Below are positions 8,512 through 17,487 of a stretch of DNA of 35,237 nt, in pieces. This DNA comes from a virus: the IMG/VR virus record IMGVR_UViG_3300033149_005356, positions 1 to 35,237 of that record. One strand, written 5' to 3'. Under the pieces are notes generated by a model. The model was not told the DNA's origin. It was given only the letters and a program-made list of their open reading frames with translations, and searched no databases. Each line of letters starts with the position of its first letter. Within the stretch, counting starts at the first letter, position 1. The position numbers and the translations under genes were made by a program.

Positions 8512-8990
8512 TATGACATTCCTCTGCCAATCATGCTTAGAGTCTGCTGAATATATTGATTCAGCAAAACTTCTGTCTCTCTCTCTCCTTGCTCAATCAT
8601 CCTATAAGCCGGCGTTCCCGGATGGCGAACAAGGTAAGCGAACATGTGTGCTCCAGTATCCTCATCCAACCAATGAAGAGGATATCCCGCTTTCCTCGGT
8701 CTTATTTGATGCGGCTTCGTGCCGACTTCGAAGAAAAGAATGACATCTTGATTCTCATAAAGATTATGAATTATATATTCTTCAATCGTTCCTCTAGATG
8801 AATGCTCAATCTCCCAAAGCTCTCTAATATTAGTTCCTTTCGTCGGCGGCGTATATGCCTTCACTCGCCGACGCGCCTCATCGGCCAATTGCGCAAACGT
8901 CACCTTCGCATAAGGAATCAGTTTCGTTCCCAAATTGCCCATTTTTGACGTGAATATCGAAGCATCCCATCTAAATTTCGCGTTTATCAT
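8511..8990 (-). CDS. HK97 gp10-like head-tail joining protein
   Basis: This 159-residue protein carries the pattern typical of the HK97 gp10-like family: a glycine-threonine-proline-histidine step (EVGTKPHQIRPRKAG, about residues 88-102), then a leucine-tryptophan step, F-A-Y-L-V-R-HPGTPAYRMI near residues 117-131 and a C-terminal helix. Family members sit at the neck between connector and tail. The start ATG overlaps the upstream stop (ATGA), consistent with a coupled operon. The order connector, gp10-like, terminator, tube is the standard siphovirus arrangement. Confidence 0.88.
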   Translation of the reverse strand: MINAKFRWDASIFTSKMGNLGTKLIPYAKVTFAQLADEARRRVKAYTPPTKGTNIRELWEIEHSSRGTIEEYIIHNLYENQDVILFFEVGTKPHQIRPRKAGYPLHWLDEDTGAHMFAYLVRHPGTPAYRMIEQGERETEVLLNQYIQQTLSMIGRGMS

Positions 8991-9670
8991 TGACTATAGA
9001 GCAGCGCCTTTACGTTTAGCTCCTGATAAAAATCCTTCTTCTTATCAGCAGCGATTTTATGAATTTCCGTCGCAGGATAGGTAACCATCCCCCCCTCCCT
9101 ATGGATTCCTCCAAGATTGCTTCTCTTCATGGCAATAATATCGAGGCATTTCCACGTCGTTCCCGTCACAAGCAACGATTCAAAATTGGAAGGAAGTTTA
9201 CTCAGCGTCCAATTCGATTTTTCGACAGAAACATAATAATATTTGGTTCCATCCTCTTCCGGCATCGGGTCTATTTTTAATTTTTTCTCAACAGGATTGA
9301 ATTGAAATTGTACTTTTGGAAGACCTCTTTTCCTCCTCATCATTCGAATCGTCCAGAGAGAAGGAAAATCATAATATTCATTTTCTGTGCCCCCCTCGAT
9401 CGTCGGGTCTCCCAACTTCATTATATCCTCATCTATTCCCTCCCAAGTGATCACCTCCTGAACTCGAATAGTATTTGCATGAACATCATATTCTCTTTTA
9501 TCTGCTTCTGATGTTATATATCGAAGATTTTTCTCCACGATTCTCTCGGCAATTTTATCCAAAATGAAATTTCCTTCTCTTATAATATCCACATCTTCTA
9601 ATTCGATCGAATTATCAACCTTACCACATTCTGCTCTAACGGCCTTTACCAAACTTGCTTCTGTCATCAT
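8987..9670 (-). CDS. Head-tail connector/adaptor-like protein (putative)
   Basis: A 227-residue protein precedes the gp10-like gene. It has an N-terminal helical part, several W and Y residues in beta-like strands (about 140-165, with IDPMPEEDGTKYYYV), then a helix-rich C-terminus. The placement directly before gp10-like and terminator genes matches the adaptor (gp6/gp15-like) protein that attaches to the portal ring. The start is supported by GGGGAAG upstream and a second ATG follows immediately. Sequence alone does not prove the family; a structural neck protein of another type is possible. Confidence 0.72.
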   Translation of the reverse strand: MMTEASLVKAVRAECGKVDNSIELEDVDIIREGNFILDKIAERIVEKNLRYITSEADKREYDVHANTIRVQEVITWEGIDEDIMKLGDPTIEGGTENEYYDFPSLWTIRMMRRKRGLPKVQFQFNPVEKKLKIDPMPEEDGTKYYYVSVEKSNWTLSKLPSNFESLLVTGTTWKCLDIIAMKRSNLGGIHREGGMVTYPATEIHKIAADKKKDFYQELNVKALLYSQ

Positions 9671-9812
9671 TCTTCCCCTTTGTCAAAACCACCAATTCTT
9701 TTTCTTCCTTCGGAAAAAGAAGATGTTCATTTCCAAAAGCATCTCGAATCAGAACATCATAATCTTGATTATTCCGATATCGGATTCTTTTGAGATGAAG
9801 CTTTTTTACCAT
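9636..9812 (-). CDS. Small hypothetical protein joining cassette and tail genes
   Basis: A 58-codon frame starts MVKKLHLKRIRYRNN. Its ATG overlaps the stop of the fucose-synthase-like gene (ATGGTAA) and its 3-prime end overlaps the start of the connector gene by 35 nt. It fills what would otherwise be an empty 135-nt stretch. The product is mixed basic and acidic, with a compact core D-Y-D-V-L-I-R-D-A-F-G around residues 17-27, reminiscent of small beta-strand-rich phage head proteins. No family was recognised. Confidence 0.65.
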   Translation of the reverse strand: MVKKLHLKRIRYRNNQDYDVLIRDAFGNEHLLFPKEEKELVVLTKGKNDDRSKFGKGR

Positions 9813-10759
9813 CTTTCAATTGCTTTTTGATAATTTTTATCAAACCACTCAATCGTTCGCCGCAATCCTTCTTTCAAAGAAATCTCAGGAACCCAATTGA
9901 GTTCTTTTTTCATTTTAGATATATCGAAAATTTTCTTCGCCTGACCATCTGGTTTCGAAGAATCCCAGATGATCTCCCCTTTAAAATCGACGATTTCGGA
10001 AATCATCTCGACTAATTCTCGAATCGACGTTCCTATTCCTGTCCCAATATTCAACGGTTCCGTATCATCATATAATTCCGTGGCCTTTATGATCCCATCG
10101 GCCGCATCGCCAACGTAAAGAAATTCTCGGATCGGGCTCCCCGTCCCCCAGACCTCAACCGAAGGGGCGTTGTCCTTTTTCGCCTCGACAAATTTCCTTA
10201 TCAACGCGGCCACAACATGAGATCGCTCCGGATTATAGGAATCCCATTCTCCATATAAATTGGCCAGAAGCAGATGAATCCCGTTAAATCCATATTGCTT
10301 TTTATAGGCTTCGCATTGAATCTGCATCATCTTCTTCGTCATTCCATAATTTCTCACGGATTCATGGCATGGACCATCCCAAAGATTCTCCTCCTTCAAT
10401 TCTCCCTCAAGATACCCAGGATAAGAGCACGCGGTCCCAATTCCGACAAACTTCTCAACTCCGTAATCCTTCGCGGCCTCGATAATATTCGCACCCATGA
10501 TAAGATTTTGGAAATAGATGTCGGCAGGATATTTCTTATTAATCCAGATTCCCCCATAATAGGCCGCGGAGTGGATGACAATATTTGGCCGATGTCTATC
10601 CATCATCTCTCGGACTTTCTTTAAATCTGTCAAATCATATCCTTTTTTTCTAGGAATAAACATAAACGATGGCTTTTTTGCCCACACTCTCTCCGCGATC
10701 CTTCTTCCAAGAAATCCAGCGCCGCCGGTAATGAGAACTCTTTTTCCTTTAATTTCCAT
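9806..10759 (-). CDS. GDP-L-fucose synthase-like NAD(P)-dependent epimerase/reductase
   Basis: This 317-residue extended short-chain dehydrogenase makes or modifies an activated sugar in the cytoplasm. The Rossmann motif GGAGFLG lies near residues 11-17. The segment YYGGIWINKKYPADIYFQN and the later GTACSYPG closely follow GDP-L-fucose synthase, and the catalytic Tyr-x-x-x-Lys is YGMTK. The start with GGAG 7 nt upstream (residue sequence MEIKGKRV) is preferred to an ATG seven codons earlier. The gene overlaps the preceding 73-residue gene by 11 nt. GDP-mannose dehydratase, which would supply its usual substrate, is not in the window, so the host may provide it or the substrate may differ. Confidence 0.88.
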   Translation of the reverse strand: MEIKGKRVLITGGAGFLGRRIAERVWAKKPSFMFIPRKKGYDLTDLKKVREMMDRHRPNIVIHSAAYYGGIWINKKYPADIYFQNLIMGANIIEAAKDYGVEKFVGIGTACSYPGYLEGELKEENLWDGPCHESVRNYGMTKKMMQIQCEAYKKQYGFNGIHLLLANLYGEWDSYNPERSHVVAALIRKFVEAKKDNAPSVEVWGTGSPIREFLYVGDAADGIIKATELYDDTEPLNIGTGIGTSIRELVEMISEIVDFKGEIIWDSSKPDGQAKKIFDISKMKKELNWVPEISLKEGLRRTIEWFDKNYQKAIERW

Positions 10760-10970
10760 TTTTATTCTCCAAAACGGCAAAAATTCTAATTTCTATATTA
10801 TCCGGATTTTCCTTCATTTCTCGTCTAAGGGCTGCTTCTGCCGCCTTGATAAGATTATTCTCCATTTCATTTCTTGGCATAATTCCTATTCCAGTAATCA
10901 TTTCAGAGGGGCATAGAACGGTAGCTTCGATTATTGCTCTTATGATTTTTTTGTCGAATTTCTCAGACAT
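10749..10970 (-). CDS. Hypothetical protein between two epimerase genes
   Basis: A 73-residue protein begins MSEKFDKKIIRAII. It overlaps the upstream epimerase stop by 8 nt (ATGTCTGA) and AGGAGAG precedes the chosen start; an alternative in-frame ATG eight codons earlier would lie before that ribosome site. It has two helical segments, one around a conserved-looking M-P-R-N-E-M-E-N-N-L, and ends in a beta strand (N-I-E-I-R-I-F-A-V-L). It is inside a sugar operon, but no catalytic motif is visible and I do not recognise the family. Confidence 0.75.
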   Translation of the reverse strand: MSEKFDKKIIRAIIEATVLCPSEMITGIGIMPRNEMENNLIKAAEAALRREMKENPDNIEIRIFAVLENKNGN

Positions 10971-11895
10971 TTGAATATTCTCTCCTAATTTCAAATGATT
11001 TGAATAGACCGATAAGTCGGTCTATCGATGCATCCAAATTCATGATCGTATTAAATCCGACTCGTTTTATTTTCTGATATGAAACCTCATAATCTCGTTT
11101 ATCCTCATCATGTCCGATATCTGCGTAATGGAGATAAAAATCCGGAACCTTTTCTTTTATTAATTCGCAAATATCTTGTTTAGAAAGATTCATTTCTTCA
11201 GAGCCGACGTTGAAAATACCATCTTTCATCTTTTCAAATTCTTTTAATCCATAATGAAACGCCCGCGCCATATCCAAAACGTGAATAAATGTTCTTCTGA
11301 AATGCCGCTCATAAACGACGAGATTTTTTTCCTTGACGGCCTTGAAGCAAAAATCATTTATCATCAAATCAAGTCGCATTCTCGGAGATATTCCATATCC
11401 CGTCGCGAATCGATAGATAATAAAATTTCCCCGCTTCTTAATGGCTTCCTCTGCATCGGCTTTCGATTTTCCATAAATCGTCAACGGCCGCAATGGAAGC
11501 TCCTCATGACAGATGCCTTCGACATTTCCATAACAAGAGCCGGTTGAGGAGAAAATAATAGGAATATTTGAAGAAACGGCCTCTGTGATCGATTGTGTTC
11601 CATTTTTATTAACCGACATAGCCAACTGCTCATCCTTCTTGCAGATTGGATAGCCAACGAGCGCTGCGAGGTGAATAATAGCATCACAGCCTTTCGCGGA
11701 ATCCCTAAGAAGAGAAATATCCCTAATATCTCCCTTTATGAATTCAAAATTTGGATGATTGAAGCAGCCAAATAGCCCATTGATCCCATAGAGAAGAGAA
11801 TCATAGACGCGGACTCTATAGCCTCTATCTAGGAGATAAGGAATGAGGACCGATCCAACAAATCCAGCCCCTCCGGTCACGAAAATTTTATTCAT
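10963..11895 (-). CDS. NAD-dependent nucleotide-sugar epimerase/dehydratase
   Basis: A 310-residue extended short-chain dehydrogenase starts MNKIFVTGGAGFVGS, with the NAD-binding GGAGFVG at residues 8-14. An F-I-K-G-D-I-R-D segment follows at about 50-57, then L-A-A-L-V-G-Y-P, a Ser near SSTGSCYG and the catalytic Y-G-K-S-K. The C-terminal part (FNVGSEEMNLS) fits substrate-binding regions of UDP-glucose-4-epimerase-like enzymes. I chose the ATG that overlaps the cupin stop by 8 nt and has a purine-rich ribosome site; a longer frame extends into the cupin gene and is unlikely to be translated. Substrate specificity cannot be read. Confidence 0.88.
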   Translation of the reverse strand: MNKIFVTGGAGFVGSVLIPYLLDRGYRVRVYDSLLYGINGLFGCFNHPNFEFIKGDIRDISLLRDSAKGCDAIIHLAALVGYPICKKDEQLAMSVNKNGTQSITEAVSSNIPIIFSSTGSCYGNVEGICHEELPLRPLTIYGKSKADAEEAIKKRGNFIIYRFATGYGISPRMRLDLMINDFCFKAVKEKNLVVYERHFRRTFIHVLDMARAFHYGLKEFEKMKDGIFNVGSEEMNLSKQDICELIKEKVPDFYLHYADIGHDEDKRDYEVSYQKIKRVGFNTIMNLDASIDRLIGLFKSFEIRREYSNV

Positions 11896-12247
11896 TCTCT
11901 TCCCTTCCGTAAAAATCTTTAACACGAACCGAATCCTTCGGATAAGGAGATGAAACTTCGAACAAAACAACAGCCTCTTCAGGCAAAGCCTCAAAATTAT
12001 GGATCATTCGAGGATAGATATGAACGCGCTGTCCTGGAGAATAAATTCTTCCAGTTTTTCGCTTATTGCATTTCATCTGACCAGAATAAAGGAAGAGCGT
12101 CTCCTCCTTCTTCTCGTGATAATGAAGAGAGACCTTTTCATTCGGATTTATTCGAATGACCTTTCCAAGATAATCCTCCGTCAACGCGAACCAAAGCTCT
12201 TCTCCCCAAGGCTTCTTAACAATTTTAATTTGCTGCAATTTTTGCAT
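11888..12247 (-). CDS. Cupin protein, phosphomannose isomerase type II-like
   Basis: A 119-residue single cupin domain carries the K-P-W-G-E-E-x-W motif (residues 12-19) of the type II phosphomannose isomerase / GDP-mannose pyrophosphorylase C-terminal domain. Metal ligands are visible as H42, H44, E49 and H83, in the order H-x-H-x4-E ... H. Alone, without the pyrophosphorylase domain, it may isomerise a sugar phosphate or act on another sugar nucleotide. The ATG is directly adjacent to the upstream TGA (TGAATG), so translation is coupled to the sulfotransferase. Its neighbours make or use activated sugars, which fits. Confidence 0.85.
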   Translation of the reverse strand: MQKLQQIKIVKKPWGEELWFALTEDYLGKVIRINPNEKVSLHYHEKKEETLFLYSGQMKCNKRKTGRIYSPGQRVHIYPRMIHNFEALPEEAVVLFEVSSPYPKDSVRVKDFYGREENE

Positions 12248-12967
12248 TCATCCCTCCCGATGATATCCTAATTTTTCCATCTCCTCCCCGGCATAATCCC
12301 AAATTTTTCCCAACATTTCTTCTGAAAAAACTTCTTTCCATCCTCCGGATTTTCCCCGAAGCCCCAATATCTTCCGATGGACTCCATCTTTCTCGGCAAT
12401 CGATTTCAATCTATCAAACCTCGTTCTCTCAATCGCTTCCTCGATGACTTTCTCCTCATAATGCAAGTTCAGAAATTCGAAAACTTCCATTAAACATTCT
12501 TTCGTATTGATGAGAAAATCTTCATATTTGACAGGATAGAACGTCAGCGAATTCTCTTTTATCAACCAATAATTGATATGCTCTTTCCATCCTCCAAATG
12601 GCTCCTTTCCAGGAATAAATTTCTTTTCGAGATATTCTTCGAAGGATAAGCCCGCGTTCTCTCTATAATGAAAATGGAAATAAGAAATCGCAACATCCCG
12701 GACATCTCGATAAATATAAATAATTGGAAACATCATATAAGCAGGATGAAAGCAAAAATGAGATTTAACAAAGATAGGACTCCAATCAAATTCCTTCTTT
12801 TCCATTTCTTCCCAAGTATAATGCTGGTGAATATCGGGAACCATTTTATCTCTATCAATAAAATGATACGTCCTAAGCTCCTCCGGATGCTGGATATTCG
12901 CTATCAGCAAACGAAACCACGTATTTCCCGATCGAGGATAAGAGACTAAAAAGACGAAATCGGTCAT
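12248..12967 (-). CDS. PAPS-dependent sulfotransferase
   Basis: A 239-residue protein has the sulfotransferase 5-prime phosphosulfate-binding loop YPRSGNTW at residues 10-17 and a 3-prime-phosphate motif of the type I-Y-I-Y-R-D-V-R-D-V-A-I-S around 82-94. The length is typical for the family. It transfers sulfate from PAPS to a hydroxyl or amino group on a glycan, lipid or small molecule. GGGAGGAGAG lies just before the ATG. It is in the glycan operon, so a glycan acceptor is likely; the true acceptor is not visible. The host must supply PAPS, because no ATP sulfurylase or APS kinase is seen here. Confidence 0.9.
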   Translation of the reverse strand: MTDFVFLVSYPRSGNTWFRLLIANIQHPEELRTYHFIDRDKMVPDIHQHYTWEEMEKKEFDWSPIFVKSHFCFHPAYMMFPIIYIYRDVRDVAISYFHFHYRENAGLSFEEYLEKKFIPGKEPFGGWKEHINYWLIKENSLTFYPVKYEDFLINTKECLMEVFEFLNLHYEEKVIEEAIERTRFDRLKSIAEKDGVHRKILGLRGKSGGWKEVFSEEMLGKIWDYAGEEMEKLGYHREG

Positions 12968-13007
12968 ATTCTCTCCTCCCAGAACGCCTCCTCATCTTTA
13001 TTAAAAA

Positions 13008-14036
13008 TCAATAAGGAATCTCCCTCTTGATGAAAGAATCGGCGATTCTTACCTTTATCTCCGGCATTTCGGAGTCAATCGCATGTTTCAATTTATGAAA
13101 TCCATCCGCCAGCATCATAGTATTTCGATTATAGATGAGAGGAAAAAACATGAATGGAATAAACTCATTTTTGAATTTCCAAGCTTTCATCTTATCCTCT
13201 TCTCTAATCTTTTTCATTTTATCTGGAATTTCCCGATCTTTTCTTCTCCTATTTTCTTCCCAGATATCAAGCCATTTCCTTAATTCTGGATGTCTCGTCG
13301 GCGCGATTAAAATCGTATCTGAAGGATAATCCTTCAAATCATCAGATTCTGATATTTTAATCTCTGGCATCTTTTTGCCAATTATTATACCTCTAATATT
13401 TCTTCTTTCTGGATTTGAATGATAGGAGAAATCTTTCGATACGATTCTTATTCCAACAAATTCGAAAAAATATTGAATCACGCCGATGGAGGCGGCATAA
13501 ACGGATTTGAGATTTGGTATAGGAGAATTATCATTCGGCCGCCATTCAACGATTTTCAATTCTGGGGTATTCAAAAAATATCCTTCAAGAATAACCGCCT
13601 CTCTGCAAGAATAGGCCAATTTGAAAATAAATCTTCTATAAGAAGAAGAAGGCACGTAATGAGCAACCCCAAGGCAGATGATGAAATCGAACGCGCGCGC
13701 TTTGAAATCGAAATTGAAAATATCCTTAGATTCAAATCGAATCGTCTTCTCATCCAGACCCAGCTTATTTCTGACATCTTCTCCTATTTTTATAATTTCT
13801 TTCCTTATATCAAATCCATGAACGAAACGCGCCCCGCGCGCCCAGGCTTCAATCGATGAATATCCCGCGGCGCATCCGACGTCCAAAGCAGATTTGTTTC
13901 TCAAATCGATTTTATCTCCGAATCTCTCCCATTTCTGGGCGGCAAAATCGCAAAGATGATGCTCCCTCCCTCCACGTGCGCCTCTTCGATATCCAAATTG
14001 ATTTAGAGATTCATGAAATAAATTCTTATGCACCAT
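13008..14036 (-). CDS. Class I SAM-dependent methyltransferase (342 residues)
   Basis: The SAM-binding motif ALDVGCAAGYSSIEAWARG lies near residues 49-67, followed by an acidic motif II (H-G-F-D-I-R) and motif IV F-D-F-I-I-C-L-G-V-A-H-Y. The segment R-G-A-R-G-G-R-E-H-H-L-C-D-F precedes the fold and resembles the N-terminus of DUF1698-type and carboxymethyl-uridine methyltransferase-like proteins. The C-terminal ~120 residues are a separate helical part of unknown function. The start overlaps the upstream methyltransferase by 11 nt and GGAAGAAAG is upstream. In this operon it is likely to O- or N-methylate a sugar. Confidence 0.85.
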   Translation of the reverse strand: MVHKNLFHESLNQFGYRRGARGGREHHLCDFAAQKWERFGDKIDLRNKSALDVGCAAGYSSIEAWARGARFVHGFDIRKEIIKIGEDVRNKLGLDEKTIRFESKDIFNFDFKARAFDFIICLGVAHYVPSSSYRRFIFKLAYSCREAVILEGYFLNTPELKIVEWRPNDNSPIPNLKSVYAASIGVIQYFFEFVGIRIVSKDFSYHSNPERRNIRGIIIGKKMPEIKISESDDLKDYPSDTILIAPTRHPELRKWLDIWEENRRRKDREIPDKMKKIREEDKMKAWKFKNEFIPFMFFPLIYNRNTMMLADGFHKLKHAIDSEMPEIKVRIADSFIKREIPY

Positions 14037-14742
14037 CTTTCTTCCTCCTCAATAGAATCCATCCCTCCGCTTGTTTAGACAAATCATAAGAATTCCAAAT
14101 CTCGCAGAGCCAGAAATCAAACTTTCCTATTTCGACAAATCTTTTAACCCAGAAATTCCAAGGATAAATCGAAACATGTTCCCTCGTATTCGTTTCAATA
14201 GATAAATCCGATAGCCAAGGTTCGGAATCCCAACTATGAACGGGAGATCGAATTAAAATCACCTTCGAAGCAATTCGATTTATTTCTCGTATCGCATCCA
14301 TGAATTCCTCAATATAAAGATGTTCAAGAAGATCAAAGGCCGTGATCATGTCAAACTCATTATCTTTCCAATCTGACATATTTCTAACGTTCATAATCTT
14401 CAAAAATGGACGAACATTCGGAGAGGATTTCTCGATTGCCTCTTTCGAAATATCGCATCCCCAAGCTTTTATATTGTTTCTCCTCAAAAGAGAGACGAAA
14501 AATCCCATCCCACAACCGACATCTAAAAGAGAAGAAGGATCAATTTTATATTTTTTTATGAATCCTAACTTTTTTTCTGCCTCTCGTTTCACGGTTTTAT
14601 TCTCCTCATCTGGTTTCATATTGAAACGCCATTCCCAGGCCCTCCAAAAAGCATCATCATAAAAGCAAGAAGTCGAGCGGTCCTTCCTGGACTGCTTCTG
14701 CTTCTCTATTGACCATTGCTGGAATTCTTCTTCTCTATTCAT
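14026..14742 (-). CDS. Class I SAM-dependent methyltransferase (238 residues)
   Basis: A compact methyltransferase has LLDVGCGMGFFVSLLRRNNI at about residues 92-111, motif II WGCDIS and motif IV M-I-T-A-F-D-L-L-E-H-L (D-x-L-E-H). The N-terminal ~85 residues contain W-R-A-W-E-W-R-F-N-M, a short aromatic segment common in sugar or small-molecule methyltransferases. It overlaps the preceding glycosyltransferase fusion by 4 nt (ATGA). It probably methylates a glycan made by the neighbouring enzymes; the exact target cannot be inferred. Confidence 0.87.
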   Translation of the reverse strand: MNREEEFQQWSIEKQKQSRKDRSTSCFYDDAFWRAWEWRFNMKPDEENKTVKREAEKKLGFIKKYKIDPSSLLDVGCGMGFFVSLLRRNNIKAWGCDISKEAIEKSSPNVRPFLKIMNVRNMSDWKDNEFDMITAFDLLEHLYIEEFMDAIREINRIASKVILIRSPVHSWDSEPWLSDLSIETNTREHVSIYPWNFWVKRFVEIGKFDFWLCEIWNSYDLSKQAEGWILLRRKKDGA

Positions 14743-17480
14743 ATTCTTTCCGTTTGATGGAATCTATCAAAAAACAATTCCTCCACCGCCTCGACTTTTT
14801 CGAGCATCTCCTCCAGAGATAATCTTTTTAAACATTCCGGAATATCAATATTTTCTTTTGCCCGATGAGGCCCGCCACCCATGCAGGGGACGAAGAAATC
14901 GCAATAATTCTTATCATCATAAAATGGGCAATGTCCTTGAATAGAAATCATTGAATCAAACATTTTCTCAAAAATTTTGCCGTTTCGATTCGAGAATATC
15001 GTCAAAACCGGAATATCAATCGTTCCCGCAAGATTTGAGATTCCCGTATCAGGAGATATCACGAAATCGGCCGTCGATACGATTGCCGCCGCCTCCCGAA
15101 ACGAATGTGGCGCGTTATCATCATCATCATAAACAATATAAACTGATCCTCCATTTTTTCTCTTAGATAATTTATCAAATAAAGCCCGCATGTGTGGCCA
15201 GACCTTTAACTTATTGCTTCCCTTCATGACCATCGCTATTCTTGGACGACGAGAATTCGGCCAGATTGTCTCCGCCCATTCTCTTTCCTCATCAGTAACG
15301 AAATAATACGGCTTGAGGCTCCCATCAAGTCCAATCGTATTCAAATAGATTTCTGTCCTTGCTGATCTAATCTCTCCAAATTCTCTCATCTCTTGAAGCT
15401 CGACGCGAAATTCTAAATCCGTCAAATCGATCCTAAAATCCGAAGAACCCCTTGTGCCTACAGGAAAGACGTTATCGATATATGGATTCGGATTCAAAAG
15501 AGAAACGAATTTATCCGGAACATAATAATTTATCTCAACATTATCATTAAATTTTTCCCTAAGAGCCCTAGCTAAAACCGTTGTAAAGAGAATATCTCCA
15601 TATCCCCCCATTCTTCTCTCAATTCTGATGACCGCTTTTCCTTGTTTATCGATAAAATCCTTTATTGATTCATACGAAACATCGCGACGCCACTCCAAAC
15701 CCAGCTTTTCTAATTTCTGATCTTCGTGAGGATGGATACCCCAAATCTCCTTAAATATGCCGACGTTTCGATTCCAATTCTCATCATATTTAGCTTTTTC
15801 TCCTTCGACCATCTTGACGACGCCGCCGAGAACGTGGAAATAAATAGCCCCCTCCGCGCGGACGAATCGTCCTCCAGCCAAACGCAATCGAAGCGTATAA
15901 TCATTATCCTCAATATATCGAGGCTCAAATCTCTCATTGAAGAATCCGGTCTTCTCGATCGCTTCCCTCGTAAATAGAGTGCAGGAATAAGAGCCGGCAG
16001 GAATATTTCTTATCTCTTCCCATCCAAGTCCCCTCGGTTTCGCGGCATCGACGCCCCAGGGCGGTGTGCCGGGGATTTCCGTCGACATCGCGGCCCAGGC
16101 GCCGGAATTATCAAGACACCGCACTAATTGATCGATCGTATCATATCTCAAAACTAGATCATTATTCAGGAGGAGAAGATAATCATAATCTCCAGATAAG
16201 AATTTCTGAAGGCCGATGTTTTGGGCCGCGGCTACGGAGGTTTTTTTCGAGATAAAATCGAAGCCTTTTTCTCGAAGCCATTCCTGCGTCCCATCATCCG
16301 ATTCATTATCGACGATGAATATATCGTAATCATGAAAGGATCGAATCGACGCGAGCGCTTTCTTCGTCATATCCAGAAGATTATAAGTCAGCATCAAAAT
16401 CAAAATCTTTTTGGAAGGATTCAATTGCTCTTCGACCTTTTCGATTATCTTTTCCGGCTCCAATAGAGATAAACATTTCGAATATCCAGAAGAGGCTTTC
16501 TCTTCATAACTCTCTCCAGGAAGACAAGGAACCGCCCACCAACAAGGCGATTTTTTATAAGGGCAATCGGCTTGGATGAAAACGGCTTTCTCATAGGCTT
16601 CAGTGAATATCCGTCCGTCCGTATGACCAAAGACTCCGACGATTTTTTTCTTCAACGCTCCTGCCAGATGGAGGATTCCAGAATCGGCCGTCAAAATAAC
16701 GTCGCATTCGCCGACGATCGCGGCCATCTCTCGGAATGAAAATTGATATTCCCCATTATCATCTCTATCATCTAGGATGATAATTGAATATCCTTTATCT
16801 TTCAGAAGTCTTGAAACGTCTCCCATTCTCGGATATGTTCTCGCTTGGGCCGCAGACTCCAAGCCGATGCCGATAATAGGTCTTTTCATTTTTCCAATAT
16901 AGGATTTAGCCTTCTTTTTCTCTGATTCTTTTATTTTATAAATGGGAGTTTTATTGACGAGCGATAATTTTGATCCATGGAGGAGAATATCGATGCAGCT
17001 TCCTTGCCCACAATCGAATTTCATTTCAAGATTATCGACAGAAAATTGGACATCATATTCTTCTGAAATCTCAGATTCATCATTGAAAATATTTCTGATA
17101 TACGTATTTCCTTCCCAAATTAAATTCATGGATTTTGGGATAAGAATATCGAAATTGACGGCCTCGATGCCATATGTCTCAACATAAGCGGCCGGAATAA
17201 CGGTTATCATTATCTGATCCCCGAATTTATCGATCCTCCCTGCCTTCATGAGAATATTTAAATGTCCTTTCTCATTAACAACCTTCTGCGCAGCCAACCG
17301 CGCGTCCCAGAACTCGGGAGCAGAGAAATAGGTTTTAATATCCAGACCTTTTATGCTTCCAACAAACCGCGCTTGTCCTGGTTTCAATTCGAACGTCCCC
17401 GAATGATCCATAATGATCTTCGTAATGTCAGATTTATTGACATAGATAATTCCATGCGGCAATCGATATTTTTTTACCAA
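14739..17480 (-). CDS. Multidomain glycosyltransferase: GT9-like, GT2 and GT9
   Basis: A 913-residue fusion. Residues 1-195 are of unknown fold. Residues ~200-350 look like the nucleotide-binding half of a GT9 heptosyltransferase (I-G-I-G-L-E-S-A, then DVILTADSGILHLAGALKKK and a Cys-rich P-Y-K-K-S-P-C-W-W). Residues ~357-590 are a GT2 family inverting transferase (I-L-M-L-T-Y-N, I-V-D-N-E-S-D-D-G-T, L-L-L-N-N-D-L-V-L near 436-444 as metal-binding motif). Residues ~615-905 are a complete GT9 domain (M-G-G-Y-G-D-I-L-F-T near 624-633, later DTGISNLAGTIDIPVLTIF). The frame starts at TTG, with GAGG 5 nt upstream, 7 nt after the preceding GT9 stop; no better ATG start is near. It is probably cytosolic and adds several sugars in sequence. 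Confidence 0.9.
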   Translation of the reverse strand: MVKKYRLPHGIIYVNKSDITKIIMDHSGTFELKPGQARFVGSIKGLDIKTYFSAPEFWDARLAAQKVVNEKGHLNILMKAGRIDKFGDQIMITVIPAAYVETYGIEAVNFDILIPKSMNLIWEGNTYIRNIFNDESEISEEYDVQFSVDNLEMKFDCGQGSCIDILLHGSKLSLVNKTPIYKIKESEKKKAKSYIGKMKRPIIGIGLESAAQARTYPRMGDVSRLLKDKGYSIIILDDRDDNGEYQFSFREMAAIVGECDVILTADSGILHLAGALKKKIVGVFGHTDGRIFTEAYEKAVFIQADCPYKKSPCWWAVPCLPGESYEEKASSGYSKCLSLLEPEKIIEKVEEQLNPSKKILILMLTYNLLDMTKKALASIRSFHDYDIFIVDNESDDGTQEWLREKGFDFISKKTSVAAAQNIGLQKFLSGDYDYLLLLNNDLVLRYDTIDQLVRCLDNSGAWAAMSTEIPGTPPWGVDAAKPRGLGWEEIRNIPAGSYSCTLFTREAIEKTGFFNERFEPRYIEDNDYTLRLRLAGGRFVRAEGAIYFHVLGGVVKMVEGEKAKYDENWNRNVGIFKEIWGIHPHEDQKLEKLGLEWRRDVSYESIKDFIDKQGKAVIRIERRMGGYGDILFTTVLARALREKFNDNVEINYYVPDKFVSLLNPNPYIDNVFPVGTRGSSDFRIDLTDLEFRVELQEMREFGEIRSARTEIYLNTIGLDGSLKPYYFVTDEEREWAETIWPNSRRPRIAMVMKGSNKLKVWPHMRALFDKLSKRKNGGSVYIVYDDDDNAPHSFREAAAIVSTADFVISPDTGISNLAGTIDIPVLTIFSNRNGKIFEKMFDSMISIQGHCPFYDDKNYCDFFVPCMGGGPHRAKENIDIPECLKRLSLEEMLEKVEAVEELFFDRFHQTERI

Positions 17481-17487
17481 TTGATCC

